Source: Ophthalmolycus amberensis
Lineage: Eukaryota; Chordata; Actinopteri; Perciformes; Zoarcidae
Reading direction: 5' to 3'
Assembly (NCBI GenBank): GCA_024529925.1
Contig: JAFEUB010000770.1
Span: forward strand, 1,445,501 to 1,509,500
DNA: 64,000 nt
Shown here: positions 50,821 to 62,230 of the stretch, one piece after another
Layout: each line of letters starts with the position of its first letter
Position numbering within the stretch: the first letter of the stretch is position 1
Position numbers and translations under genes: made by a program
Notes under the pieces: generated by a model
What the model was told of the DNA's origin: nothing
Seen by the model: the letters and a program-made list of their open reading frames with translations, nothing else
Database searches by the model: none

Positions 50821-53800
50821 CAATCAAGACAGTTAGTTGTGGCATGAGGAGCAGAGCAGGATTATTAGGTTCAGAGAGGACAGGGATGTACAGTGAGACA
50901 GATCAGGTGACGTCCAGCGAGAGGACTGCAGCGTCATCGTTAAGTCGTGGCGACATTTCTCTCGGCCGCTAACCTGCGTCAGGGCGGTCGTCATGGCGGT
51001 TTTCCCGCCCATGCTGTGGCCGACGAGGACGCACTTCTCGATGTGCAGCTGGGCGAGGAGGTGTTTCAAGTCATCGGTCATCGCTTCGTAGGTCAGCTCC
51101 GGGTTGTGAGGGCTGTTGCCATGGTTACGGGCATCTACAGTCAGCACCTAACTGGACAAAGGACAGTTAGGACACTTGGAATGGGGGGGGGGGGGGGGGG
51201 AAGAGCCAACGGAGTGGAAACAAGAACACTTCTATGTCCGCTGGATTGGTTCTTTTGGCTTTGACAGTGGCAGCACCAACAAAGGCTGCATTGTGCACAT
51301 AAGGTGACGAGTTTCCTCAAGCAGGCCAAAGAGCGGATTATCTCTCAGTATTTGTTACAGCGGTACGGACTGGTGAGGAGTTGTATCAAATGACTGCTTG
51401 TGCATTCCCAGGGCTGCTTGTATAAGAGTGCTATTGTCAGGCTGCTGAGAACAAACTCAAACACATTAAGGGGAATTGTTTTTAGTGTAACAACACAGAC
51501 AGGTGTGATGTCTTCATCGCTGCATTACCTTTCGGCCTGTGCGCTGCACCAAGGACTTCGCTATTGAGTGGAAGTTTGATTTGCTGCCAAAAAGGCCGTG
51601 AAGAAACACCAGGGGAGTGCTGTCACCCTTCCCATCGAAGACATCGTAGGTCAGGTTGACTGGGCTGAGGGACAGAAAAACAGTTAGAAAAATCAGGTAG
51701 AATCTGGTAAGGTCTGTGGTGAGAACTATGTCAAAACTACAGGAACAGTGATGCATGTAAGGTACACAACTGATGAAACTGTCAAGGAGGGGAAATGCTG
51801 ATGCTGATATAAAGGGATATTATTCAAAGAGAGGAAGGCAGTGGCAGCATTGCGCAATGATTGCATAGACCTACTGGTTCAACATTAGGTCAACACACGT
51901 GTAGAAATACATTGTTTTTAAAAGTTGAAATGGTGTTGACTCAACTATCAGGGTTGTGACTTTTTTGGATCCTTTGTTTATTTACTCAGTCTATAAAATG
52001 TGACAAAATAGTGGAAAATGCACTTAACAGTCTCTGAACAGAGAAAACATGAAATATTTACATTTGAGCCGACATTGGCCTATTTCTTTGGATGAATTAC
52101 TTCAAAGATTAATATTCTGTCAACATTTAATTTTCTGTCGGTCGATGAACTGATAAATCAATAATAACTTCAGGAATAAACTCAATAATAACTTTAAAGG
52201 ACCGTATGGTTTGTGATACCCAAAGGGGTGACGCTGCAGAAATGATACGTTATAAATGTTTGAGTTCACGGGTCTGGGCCAATTCAAGCCCACTTAAATG
52301 AAGGATCACATATAGGGTGTGGTTATAGTTCGCATTAATGTACCTCAGCATAGTTTCATCTATCCTGATTGATGACTGATTTAATGCACCTCCTGGCGAG
52401 CACCAAGTGCCACGCCCGCGATGTTTGTGACCTGAACAGTCGGTGCACGAGGTTTTAACTTCAGTGAGGACTTCCTGCTGTTTAAAGCTGTTAAACCCTG
52501 ATGCTCCAACGTTTTAGTTTGAGGAGCGCAGTGGGACGAGAGAGGCCGAGTGGACTGGTTGTATTCTGCTTTGAGTGAAAGAGCGAGTAGAGAAGTTGAC
52601 CCAGATTGTGAAGTGCTTCGGGTCTGTCGTTCAGACAAGTGAGTACATCAACACACTGCTGATCAGAACGCCAACAACTACTTTGTTGCAGCAACGATGT
52701 AGTGGAGTGTGCGTGCGTGCGTGGCGTGTTAAATGTGCAGCCTCTGCTGAGCTGTAATATGCGTGTTTGTGGCTGCAGCACGTGTGGAGGTGTTGTCTGC
52801 TTTGGTGAAGTTTTGTTCTGTTGAAAGAAGTTTCAGGAGCCGTTTTGTCCAAAGCTCGTTTTGATTATTGTCCATCATTTTTGTTTCATTGTCTGAGTTG
52901 TCTCTCTTTTCTGATTTAATTATTGTAAAGCTACACTGAAGAAGGCAGTTGTTTATTTATAATATATAATATACATATTATGTATGCACAGACTGTAGAG
53001 ATGTTGCTGTTCTTGTCCAACTTGTGTACAAGTCGATATTTAACACAACCTAGTTTGTAGCCTACTCCTTAATTTGGTAGTTTTATAAACACATTTTATA
53101 CAACCCACTTTAGTACATTTAACACAAGTATTTTCGCTTGAGTAAAATGTCTTTAAAGGAACAGTACTTCTACCTGAGAATAATATTGTCGTACTTTGTT
53201 CACCTCTGCTAATATATTACATTGCATTGACTACAGCTAGCTAAATCTGATGCAGTCTAGTACAACAGCCCTGCAATACATCTCACCTTCATACAAATGT
53301 GTTTCTAATAGTGTGTCTGACATAGTAGACACACGCAGTCATTGTAGCTAGGCTTACCTAATAAACTGGCAGCTTAGCGTACATGTAGCATAGCGTACTA
53401 TATACAAAATATGACACCAATCATCGTTTATATATATAGCTGCATAATAACCAAATAAAATAAAGCAACAGACAGGGAATCCATAACTAACATCCTCTTT
53501 GGTGATAGCGCAACTGTGAAAGCATCGTGCTAACCGTCTGAATGTCATTTATGTGAACTGTTTAAAGTTAACCGTTACATTAGCTAACAGAGATACAAAG
53601 ACACGGTGATGAATTTAACGGTGTGCTTTAAAAGACGAACATTGAGCTGCCATGTCCACCCAAGCACCATCACACCACGCCGCAGCTCAGGCGGACAGAG
53701 GGCATCAGTTAGCCGGGGAGCTAGCAGGGGTACCTGGATGAGCTGGCTGACCGGACCGTGGGAGCCACCGGAGCCCCTCCACACACATCCTGCTGTCCGG

Positions 53801-53867
53801 GGAACAAACGACACGACGGCCGGAGCCTCAGCAGTCCTCTGTGGATCAGGCGACAGAAAGCACTCAT
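49588..53867 (-). CDS. abhd11: Alpha/beta hydrolase domain-containing protein 11, mitochondrial
   Basis: Six coding exons on the minus strand, in gene order: 53867-53734, 51664-51529, 51147-50974, 50721-50551, 50313-50132 and 49723-49588 (stop TAG), giving 310 aa (human about 315). The first 44 residues are Arg-rich with no acids before Asp28 (MSAFCRLIHRGLLRLRPSCR), as a mitochondrial presequence. The hydrolase core shows LVFLHGLFGSKSNFHSIAKS (oxyanion region), LTVDARNHGNSP, the nucleophile elbow VGHSMGGKTA (Ser135), VVVDVSPA and the catalytic histidine region PDASHWIHADKPLDF (His290). ABHD11 is reported to protect the lipoyl groups of 2-oxoglutarate dehydrogenase in the matrix. It sits in the Williams-Beuren region in human, and the neighbouring claudin fits that context. 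The 2-kb first intron and intron 3 hold repeats. All phases agree and no break is seen. Confidence 0.97.
49745..49760. repeat. Poly(G) tract, 16 bases (abhd11 intron 5)
   Basis: Run of 16 G on the plus strand, poly(C) in the transcript, 21 bases upstream of the abhd11 exon 6 acceptor. It could act within the pyrimidine tract of that splice site. Confidence 0.9.
50738..50818. repeat. (GA)n tract in abhd11 intron 3
   Basis: About 80 bases of GA repeats with a few interruptions at the left end, next to the exon 4 acceptor. On the transcribed strand it is a (TC)n pyrimidine tract that may extend the splice acceptor signal. Confidence 0.95.
51183..51200. repeat. Poly(G) tract, 18 bases (abhd11 intron 2)
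   Basis: Run of 18 G, 35 bases upstream (in gene sense) of the abhd11 exon 3 acceptor. It is poly(C) in the transcript. Confidence 0.9.
51955..52190. repeat. Decayed dispersed teleost repeat in abhd11 intron 1
   Basis: Phrases such as 'tctataaaatgtgacaaaat', 'agtggaaaatgcac' and 'ttttctgtcggtcgatgaac' followed by 'tgataaatcaataataac' match a widespread fish repeat that carries 'ctgtcgatcgactaatcg'. A related fragment is at 58508-58620. Confidence 0.45.
53080..53215 (-). repeat. Fragment of 'CAGTGGTGGA'-type repeat, reverse
   Basis: Reverse-oriented sequence with 'ttagtacatttaacacaagt', 'cgcttgagtaaaatgtc' and 'aacagtacttctacctgag'. It resembles the same teleost repeat family as 37631 and 63072, ending in 'ttcacctctgc'. 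It lies within abhd11 intron 1. Confidence 0.4.
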
Positions 53868-54490
53868 AGCAGCATATGCTCCGTTACCGGGCGATCGACA
53901 AACCGCATGTGCGTTTAAAAAAACGGCGAGAATGACAGGACTCTGACTATGCACGGAGCGCCCGGAGGTCGAGAAGAGCGCAGCTGAGGCTGAGGCTGCG
54001 TCATGACGTAGCACGCACACGATTGCGCTACGCTTGTCTCCCTGAGTTTAGTCTCTCAGGCTGCATTATGAGCATAACACAATTTATATTTCTGCTGCGA
54101 TGTAGTATGAATATTTAGTTTGACCCTACCCGGCTGACTATAATCTAAGGGTATGACTCTGTACTCATTTTAATAAACTGCCCGTATAAGCTGATGTGAA
54201 GAAAAAGAAAAAGAAAAACGTTTTAATGTTAAATAATAGTTGTTGTTTTTTTACTTCTAGGTTTTTGTTTATTAAAATGAAACCCCCAGTTATGAGGTGA
54301 GACATGAGTTGAGATGAATGTAGCCTGTGTCTTATTTTCATAGCCTTATTCATTTGTTAATTTAAAATTACCCTAGACGTGGATCTGAATCTTGGATTTG
54401 TTCAATATGGCATGCACTTCGCATTTGGACAATAAAAGAGGAGGAAAAAGCAGCACCAAGAAGCAAAACTATACACATTGCTTTGTTGGG

Positions 54491-54504
54491 CCACCAGGTG
54501 GCGC
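54491..54504 (+). promoter_or_regulatory. CTCF consensus site
   Basis: CCACCAGGTGGCGC matches the CTCF core CCASYAGRKGGCRS at all 14 positions and is followed by CAGAG. It lies 620 bases upstream of the abhd11 start codon, between that gene and the claudin. A CTCF site there could mark a domain boundary between a ubiquitous and an epithelial gene; occupancy is not known. Confidence 0.5.
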
Positions 54505-56795
54505 CAGAGCAGCACGATGTGGGCTACAACCTTCTCTTCCCCAACAAAATGATTTCCTTACTGCACTGAATATAGAGCTGTATCTGTGAGAACAGCTGGC
54601 CGTATCGGATCAGGTCTTTCATTGCCTTGTAGACACAAGTCTGGAGATGTTTCCCTCACCAAGCTGCTCTTTCATTTTGGAAAATGCTAAAACACCATGT
54701 TATGTTGGGGACTGCTGCTGCATTGTACATGGGTTTACACTGTACATCAGGAGAGTTTACTGATGTGTATTGCATTTTATTACTTTTTGTTGTTGTATTA
54801 TTTTGTATAGTGCTTATGTGCATGGCTCCTGTCATGTACAGGAACATAAAAACAATCAGACTGTGGGCCCGGAGAGCCTGGCCTCCCTTGCAAACATTCA
54901 TTGCTATGGGAGAGATGTCTGCTGGGATAAAGCATGCTGTGAGCTGTCACCATAGTGATTGCATGAGACAGAGGCCGGGGGAGCGCACGGTACAAACCCA
55001 CATGAGAGGGGAGGGGGAATTGGTGGATGAGTTGGCTTTTTTTTTCTTCTTCCTATTCAACATTGTGCCAAAGCTCCAGTTTTCCTTAAACTCAAGTATT
55101 AAATACTTCCAGCACCACGTTTCTGATGCTAATAGACTTTTGTCAACAATATCTTGAATCTTAAGTGATTCAATTATTTGAAATGCTGGCTTTATTTCAA
55201 ATAATTAAAGCAAATTCTAGTGCTATTGTATTGACAGCCAGTTGGAAAATTGCAACCCAATGGCAGATTTAGTGTTTATCATACAATTAAAAAATATTAT
55301 GACAAAATGCATGCAATGTATCCATATCCATTTAAAACTACAATAAAAAGTAGATGGATATATGCAGGGGAGGAAGGATGGCAATTGTTTTTCAAAAAAT
55401 ATCTAAGATTCAATAAACATTGATCAAATACAGAAAAAAAGACAGTTTATGCCTGAATATGAAATGAAATCATTGTCATGTATTGTTTTAAAGTTAGTTG
55501 TTCTTCCATTTGACTTGAATATGGTCAGATTGTGCTGACATTTCGCCTCAGCCCTCCATCCCTGAGTACTGTGGTTTTATTTCTTTACTGTGTAATGAAG
55601 CTGAGCGTCAGACAGCTAACGTCAGCTCTTCTTCATGCTACACAGAGCACAGCAAAGAAAGCCTTTGTTCTCAACCTGCTCTTTTCCAAGGGCCTGCACA
55701 TGCACATGCACACACGCATTACTTGCAGGTCAGTGGTGCATTTTTTTTCTAGTTTTTTTTATACTAAGAAAAAGATCAGGAATGATTTAAACATCTCATA
55801 TGAATAAAGTAAATGTATTTGCCCAGTTTGACTCCCAAACTTATAACGGAGGATTGACGCTTTTGGCTAACTTGTTGTTGCTCTTCATTCATGTATGTAT
55901 TCCTATATTGTCTTTTGTGAATAGATGTGTTGACAGAACACTTGGTTTTATTCTCATGGAGACTGATTAATCAAAACAATGATGCTTTTTTAGTCGACCC
56001 TCTTAAATTGTCCCACATACTTTATGCAGCATGTTTCTATTTTATTTCATTAGGTTATTGGACAGGGAAAATGGTTAACGAAAAGAACAAAAGGCTATGT
56101 TTAAAAAGCAACCTAAAAATAAAATAAAATAGATATCTACTACATAATACATACGCACCCGATAGCATAGTACACAGTAATAAATAATGCCACAATGTAA
56201 CACATACGGTATTTTAAGCAGCACTCGGACTCATCACAAAGGAAGATAAAACATATAAAGAAAGGACTAGAGAGGGATCATACGTGGGGTCATTTATTTT
56301 ACGTCTAGTAAACTTTATAAACCGCTGAGCTGATTTTAGCTGAAGAAACTGTGCAAGATCATTTACTAAACTGCCGCATAAACCTTCAATGAAAGATGCT
56401 GCTGTCATGTATTAAGTCATGATTTGTAGCCACAGACAGGCCTAAGTAACAACTTGAGTGCAGAATGTCGTCCCAAAAACATTTAGAAGACCAAAGTGAA
56501 GATCACAGAAGTTGAAAAGGTTGCTTGAATAAATGAACATCAACCGGAGCATTTAAGAGTGTCGACTCACAACTGCCTGCCGTGGTGTCAGTGACATGAA
56601 TCAAATCACTGCTGGTTTACAATGCAAAGGATTTTAACTTCTGCTTCTCTGATACTTCTGCTTTCACTGGTGCACTGTGACATTTCCAGTGACTGTTTCA
56701 TCTTTAGAAACCTTTGTCCACCGTTAAATGTTTTCATTTAGAATCTATTTGGAAATATTTAGGGGGTTTCAAAAGGGCTTTAATATTAATTCATT

Positions 56796-56855
56796 GTATA
56801 TATATATACTGTATATATGTGTGTGTGTATGTGTATATATATATATATATGTATA
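56796..56855. repeat. AT/GT-rich simple repeat
   Basis: Two (TA)n tracts joined by a short (TG)n tract. Confidence 0.85.
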
Positions 56856-58507
56856 AATAAGAAAAGTCAGACACTTTCCTAGGAAAAGTTCTTTCTCTCA
56901 CAGAATTTGTTGTCAGATATCAAAACAGAGTCAAGCGGTATTCATTTTTTATCCGTCTCGTCATATAAATGGTGGTACCAAAATATTTCTGTCCATAGTC
57001 ATTATTTTAGTATTTCACAACCGCTCCAATTCATCTGTATTTACAGATAGTTTGAAGACTCAATTGCCCTTTCCCCACTTCCTACTTCCCACTTCCTGTG
57101 CCCTTGCTCGGACCGCACCCATCTTCGACCCCGGCCTTTATTTTGATCTCAACTGCACACCTGAACAAAGGTTTGTGACTGCATCTTACAAATTTGTGAT
57201 GCTATCTTATTGACATAATCTTACTCAAACCATAACTGATTTAATGAACTATTCGCAGTTTTACTGTACCGGCCGTGTGTACTTAGACTTGCATGGCTTA
57301 ATCTTTGAGACAAGCATATGCCTCTTCCTGCTACAGTAAATCTACAGGTGCTCTCGGATCACATTTTTCCACGATGACACACACAGACAGACTCACAAGG
57401 TGATAACAATTCCAACGTCGCTGTCACGGCTGGTAAAAAACTGTTTAAACTCTGATGGCTGTGGTGCCTTTTTTTCTCAGATAAATAAACACATTTTCTA
57501 AAACATTTGTCATCTGTCGGGGTTCACTTCATGTTCGTGTTTTTGGCGCTGGAATATATCTGACATTCATTTAGTTCCCTGGAGGTGGAAACTCTACCTT
57601 ATGAATCCTTTCATGGACTGACTGAAGCTTTGGTTCTGATGGATCACAGCATGAGCCAACATGTTCATTCCATATTACCAGAGAGACCTGTGTCTTTATT
57701 TCTAAATACAAGATTTAGAGCAAATTAATGTTACAAACGTATCCACAAAATAGAGATTATTCTCTGTCACTAAAATGTAATATGTAGTTGACATATAGAT
57801 GACTGTATTTTTGCTTATCATCTCATATCTCGCACCTTGTGTGGTAGTACTGCCTCACCACATCTCCTCTGACTCCTTTAAGCTTCGTAATGAATAATAG
57901 TATCTCAAGTATAACATGTTTATTGACCCACGCCTGATGAAGTGTTTGCAACAGATTGTATATCTGCTTTACACAACTTTACAATCCGTCAGTCAGTGAG
58001 GTGAAAGAATCAGTGATAACCTGCTTCTACTTTCTAGAGCCTCTATCAGGCACCTGTTGGACTTTGCTGTTGGGTCCTCACCGTGTTTGTCAGAAATCTG
58101 CTACCTGTCAACTTCACGTGTTCCTGCTGGAAAGAGAAGTTGACATTCAAATGTTCAATGAACAACATCTATGAACTCTAAGAGAACAATGGCCTTTATT
58201 CTAACTCATTTTTCCTGCCCTGTCATGCGGCGTTAGTTCTCACTTTGTTCACTTCATAGTGTATAACACTGCACACTCAATAGCTTCACATGGAGATCTA
58301 CAATGCAGTGAGGAAATCTCTGGTTTTACTTCTTCTTCCTTTATATTTAATGAACTGAATGTATGCTTCAGCTCATTAAAGGTACCCTGTGCAGTGGTTG
58401 ACCACTAGTAGCGCTATGGAGCAATGTTTGTATTGTACCCGAGCACGCATGCAACATGATACGTGAATTTAGCTAAATAGTTTGGTAGCACTAACATGCT
58501 GCCATAC

Positions 58508-58620
58508 AGTAAATGCTGCAACTAACGACTTTTTTCATGATTGATTTCATAAATTTCAAACAATTTTGAAAAACGCCCATCCCAGTTCATCCCCAATCAA
58601 CTAACATGCATACCATGATT
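58508..58620. repeat. Dispersed teleost repeat fragment
   Basis: It begins 'aatgctgcaactaacgac', then 'catgattgatttcataaa'. This is the start of a widespread fish repeat whose reverse tail is also seen at about 31350-31375 ('cgttagttgcagcc') and whose body is seen at 51955-52190. Confidence 0.5.
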
Positions 58621-58892
58621 TGTGACTTTGTTGGTTTTAGTGGACAGAGATTATTCTGTGGATAAAGGAATTTGCAACACATTCTCACCCCCAACTAAAT
58701 AAACTCCCATCGTCACAGGAATCTAGGGTTTAGACAACAAAACCACTTAGTGTTAGGAAAAGAGCGTGGTTGACGTTAACTTGACTGACAACTCATAACG
58801 ACGCCCTTTAGCACCCTTTTCTGTCGAATTGGTCAAATTCCACTAACTGACCCACTTTGAACATGGTCCTTTGTGATTACAGGGGAATGGCG

Positions 58893-58893
<1 letters not shown>

Positions 58894-58929
<36 letters not shown>
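58894..58929. repeat. (TG)n microsatellite
   Basis: About 18 TG units, followed by a GA-rich stretch and a second short TG tract. Confidence 0.95.
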
Positions 58930-58931
<2 letters not shown>

Positions 58932-60081
58932 TGAGAGAGAGTGTAGGTGTGTTTGTGTGTGTGTGTGACTGATTGGTTAAACCTGGTGGCAGAGAACTGG
59001 CTTTAAGGGCTGATAAAGACCTTTGGTTTTATTTTTTATTTTATTTATTTAACATTTATTTTTCTTATTTTGTTTACAAGGCTGTGAAATGTTGTGACTC
59101 TAGTTTAAAACCTTTATGTGACATTTCCTGACTCTGCATTAACAAGGACAGTGTTGATATTCATTAGTCATTTCAACCACATCTGTTTTCCTGTTGTATC
59201 CTACCACACAACAAAATATGCTTTAATTGATGATTAGCAATATCTACTAATTATTATTTTAATATGAACTAATGTTTAAAAACACAGGATTGCATTTACA
59301 TTACACGTGTGCATTTGTAGTTGAACAAGTTGTTTGTCAGTTTGTCAAATATTCTGCTTTTCTTCAAAACTATTGGGACAATTGTTGGACAAGGTTGTTG
59401 GTGTTCTTCCTTTTCTGTCTCTCACTCGATCTTTCTCATCTTCACCGCCAATTTGACCTTTTTGACGGTTGATTCCAGTTTTCCTCCACAGTGTAGCCAA
59501 CAGGCTAACATCTTTGGCAGGTATATGGTAGCCTAACGAAGCCTACGGTATACCTGCCACACCTAAGCATTGTTAAGCTGTAGGTAAACTGAGAGATGAA
59601 TTAAACTCACCCGTACCGCTGGCTAAACAAAGAAACCTAACTCCCAAAACCCAACCCTACTTTCACCTTTTTAGACTATTTGATTTGGAGCGATGCGTGT
59701 TTGTTTGGTAGCACATCCTTTGTGATGTCCCTTCTAAATTCTTGTAGCACTCTCAAACAAAAAAGGATGAATCCGTCTATCTTGATCAAAGAGGAAGAAC
59801 AGAAGCCCCCTGCATCATTCTTAGTCTGACTTTTATTGAAATCTTCAACACGTTTGAAATTCAAGCACTATTATAAAGCATTCACCAAAGAAAAATTCTA
59901 TAAATCCGCTGTTTTACAATGTTTGGCCACTAAAGTATAAACAAATGTGAAACTGAACACAAAATCTGATTAAAAAGAGATGGATATGAATTGATGAACC
60001 ACAAAACACATCCTTTTGATGTGGAAACAAACATCTTACAGCAGCTTTAGTCATATTGCCTCAGGCTGTCTCACACACCCA

Positions 60082-60082
<1 letters not shown>

Positions 60083-60124
<42 letters not shown>
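60083..60124. repeat. (AC)n microsatellite
   Basis: About 21 AC units in the region downstream of the claudin. Confidence 0.95.
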
Positions 60125-60127
<3 letters not shown>

Positions 60128-60239
60128 GAGGACCTTTGGCTCTTTGTGTGACAGCGGATCATACAGGCTGCTGCTTATGATAAAATATACAATCTAACAC
60201 AGAAACACAGTGGAGTGTTAGAATACATTACAAATATAT

Positions 60240-60245
60240 TTTATT
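60240..60245 (-). terminator. Candidate claudin poly(A) signal
   Basis: AATAAA on the minus strand, 745 bases after the claudin stop. It would give a 3'UTR containing the (AC)n tract at 60430-60474. Confidence 0.4.
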
Positions 60246-60427
60246 ACATAAATATAAAATAAACTCACATATATAGACACATAAAAAGTCTTTGTGTCAC
60301 AACTGAAACAGTGATGTCCGTAAACAGTGAAACTGTGAGGGAGATAAAGTTGTTTCCCGGGGCCATATCATGGATCCATCTTTAGTTTCAGTCTCAGTAG
60401 AAACTCTCCTAAGCAAATATTACATGC

Positions 60428-60429
<2 letters not shown>

Positions 60430-60474
<45 letters not shown>
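60430..60474. repeat. (AC)n microsatellite in the claudin 3'UTR region
   Basis: About 22 AC units; on the claudin transcript this is (GT)n. Confidence 0.95.
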
Positions 60475-60476
<2 letters not shown>

Positions 60477-60990
60477 AACAATCACACAACCAAATCCATG
60501 TAAAACGAGAGCGAGCTCTTCCCTGTCATTGTCAGCGACACACAGCATTTTAACTGACGGTTTCAGTGAAACACGACACCAGCAGGCCGACAGACAATGA
60601 TATAGCGACACCCACTCACAAGAAGCAGTTTTAGATTCACATAATGCCACAGAAGTTAAAGCATAAATACAACATGTTCTCAGAAAATTCAAAATAATTA
60701 AGTTATTTGTTTCTTGGAAAACATGCTCTAATGTTCATACAGAAAATAGGAGCCTCTTTAACAAGACACACCGGCTGCAAAGCAAAAAAAGTTCTGTAAA
60801 TGAACATGTCGGCCAAAGGCAAAGCAGAAAATCAATAGTTGTACACACTTCTTCATTTCGGAGTCTTTTCGTGGGGTTCACCCTGTGGTTTCAGACCGCA
60901 AACTACAACACAGACACACAAAAGCACTCATGTGCAACAAACATTTGAAGTTCATCCTGCTTTCCAAATCAATCTGTCAGACACTTCCGT

Positions 60991-61642
60991 TCAAACATAG
61001 TCTTTCCTGTCGTACCCTGCACCTGCACTGGTGCTGCGCGGGGCGGTGTAGGCCATCCGGGGCGGCTTGTACTTCTTCTCTTTTGGCGGGCAGCTGCTGC
61101 ACAGCATCGCCCCACCAATCAGGAGCAGGATGGCCGCTCCCCAGCCGATGTAGAGCGATACCCCGATCTCCCTCTTCTGCGCGGAGATCACGAGGGGGTT
61201 GTAGAAATCCCGGACGATGACGCTGGCCGACCAGGAGACGGGGATGAGGACCAAAAGGCCGCCCAGGACAAAGAAGATTCCAGCTATGATCATCACTTTG
61301 GCCTTGGATGCCTCGTCTCCGATGCAGTTGGTGCACTTGGCGCCGACGATGGAGATCAGGACCCCCAACACCGCCGAGTATGATGGCGATGATCATCATT
61401 GCTCGGGAGGCCTGCAGCTCCGGACGCAAGGCCAGCATCGAGTCGTAGATCTTGCACTGCATCTGGCCAGTGCTCTGGGTGACACAGGTCATCCATAAAC
61501 CCTCCCAGATGGTCTGAGCGGTGATGATGTTGGCTCCGATGAAAGCCGTCACCTTCCACATTGGCAGGGCGCATGTAACTATTGCAATGATAAAACCAAT
61601 CACTCCAAAGGCAATGCCCACGATCTCCATGCCCATTGACAT
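60991..61642 (-). CDS. Claudin, claudin-3/4 type, single exon (one-base frameshift)
   Basis: This is a four-pass tight-junction protein of epithelia. The start MSMGMEIVGI at 61642 is the usual claudin start. Residues 1-90 give the first membrane segment and the first extracellular loop with the family signature W-GLW-C-C (Trp29, Gly48-Leu49-Trp50, Cys53, Cys63), then SRAMMIIAIILG. The frame then breaks: one surplus G lies at 61371-61372. The next frame carries the rest (VLGVLISIVGAKCTNC, then the second loop with VIVRDFYNPLV, a fourth membrane segment, and a basic tail ending YDRKDYV). The two parts give 216 aa, normal for the family, and the last residues fit a PDZ ligand for ZO proteins. 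No stop lies close to the break. The second loop and the abhd11 neighbourhood suggest CLDN3/4 orthology, but fish claudins duplicated separately, so no symbol is given. A TATA box lies at 61821-61826. Confidence 0.93.
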
Positions 61643-61820
61643 GCTGGCTCTTGGGCTGGTGACAGAACAAAATTAAAATAGAGAGTCCACAGATTTTCCA
61701 ACAAAACTTTCAGATGACGGTGAAGGTCCTCCTCTGTTGTTCTGGTGTCCTTGAAATGTGTGAGCACCTGTAAGAGGGTGTGATGTTGCTATGAGATGCT
61801 GCCACAGGAACAAGAGATCC

Positions 61821-61826
61821 TTTATA
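61821..61826 (-). promoter_or_regulatory. TATA box of the claudin gene
   Basis: On the minus strand GGTATAAAGG lies about 180 bases upstream of the claudin start codon. A TATA box fits a tissue-restricted epithelial gene and contrasts with the TATA-less promoters of the other genes here. Confidence 0.5.
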
Positions 61827-62189
61827 CCTCAGGAGAGCGAGGAGGAGTCCCCCGGTGATGATGTCAAAAAGGAGGCCGTCTACACAACAGAAAAAAAAAG
61901 AACACCACCTGTCTTCTATATAGTGGAGGATGGGAGCTGGAGGCAGGACGGGTGAGGAGGGATGTGATGGTGGGAGTGTGTGTCTGTGGCTGGTGGGGGT
62001 TGGTCACGAGTAAAATGGCTGTCTCTTGAGAGAAGGGAACGAGAAGTTCTGTTTAATATCGTCCAAAAAAAACCTATATGTGTAGTTCCTTACACTGACT
62101 TGCATGCATTAGTTAACCACAGTGCAAAACAGAGAGGTAGCTTCAGCCTCTGGCTATACATGGAAAGCTTGTTGTGAGTAAGCATGGAA

Positions 62190-62230
62190 ACACACACACA
62201 AACACACACACACACACACACAAACACACA
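62190..62230. repeat. (AC)n microsatellite
   Basis: About 20 AC units with short interruptions. Confidence 0.9.

Larger units (their letters stand above)
53870..60230. other. Intergenic stretch between abhd11 and the claudin
   Basis: The first 150 bases hold the abhd11 promoter region, which is CpG-rich and has no TATA box. Beyond it the DNA is AT-rich with scattered repeats: AT/GT tracts at 56796-56855, (TG)n at 58894-58929, a repeat fragment at 58508-58620 and (AC)n at 60083-60124. The longest open frame (54684-55157) has no recognisable domain, signal or splice context. I see no gene here. Confidence 0.55.

Noticed and set aside
54684..55157. 157-codon frame, hydrophobic near the start
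   Set aside because: No recognisable family, ends in a poly-Phe run from a T tract, no supporting splice or promoter signals.
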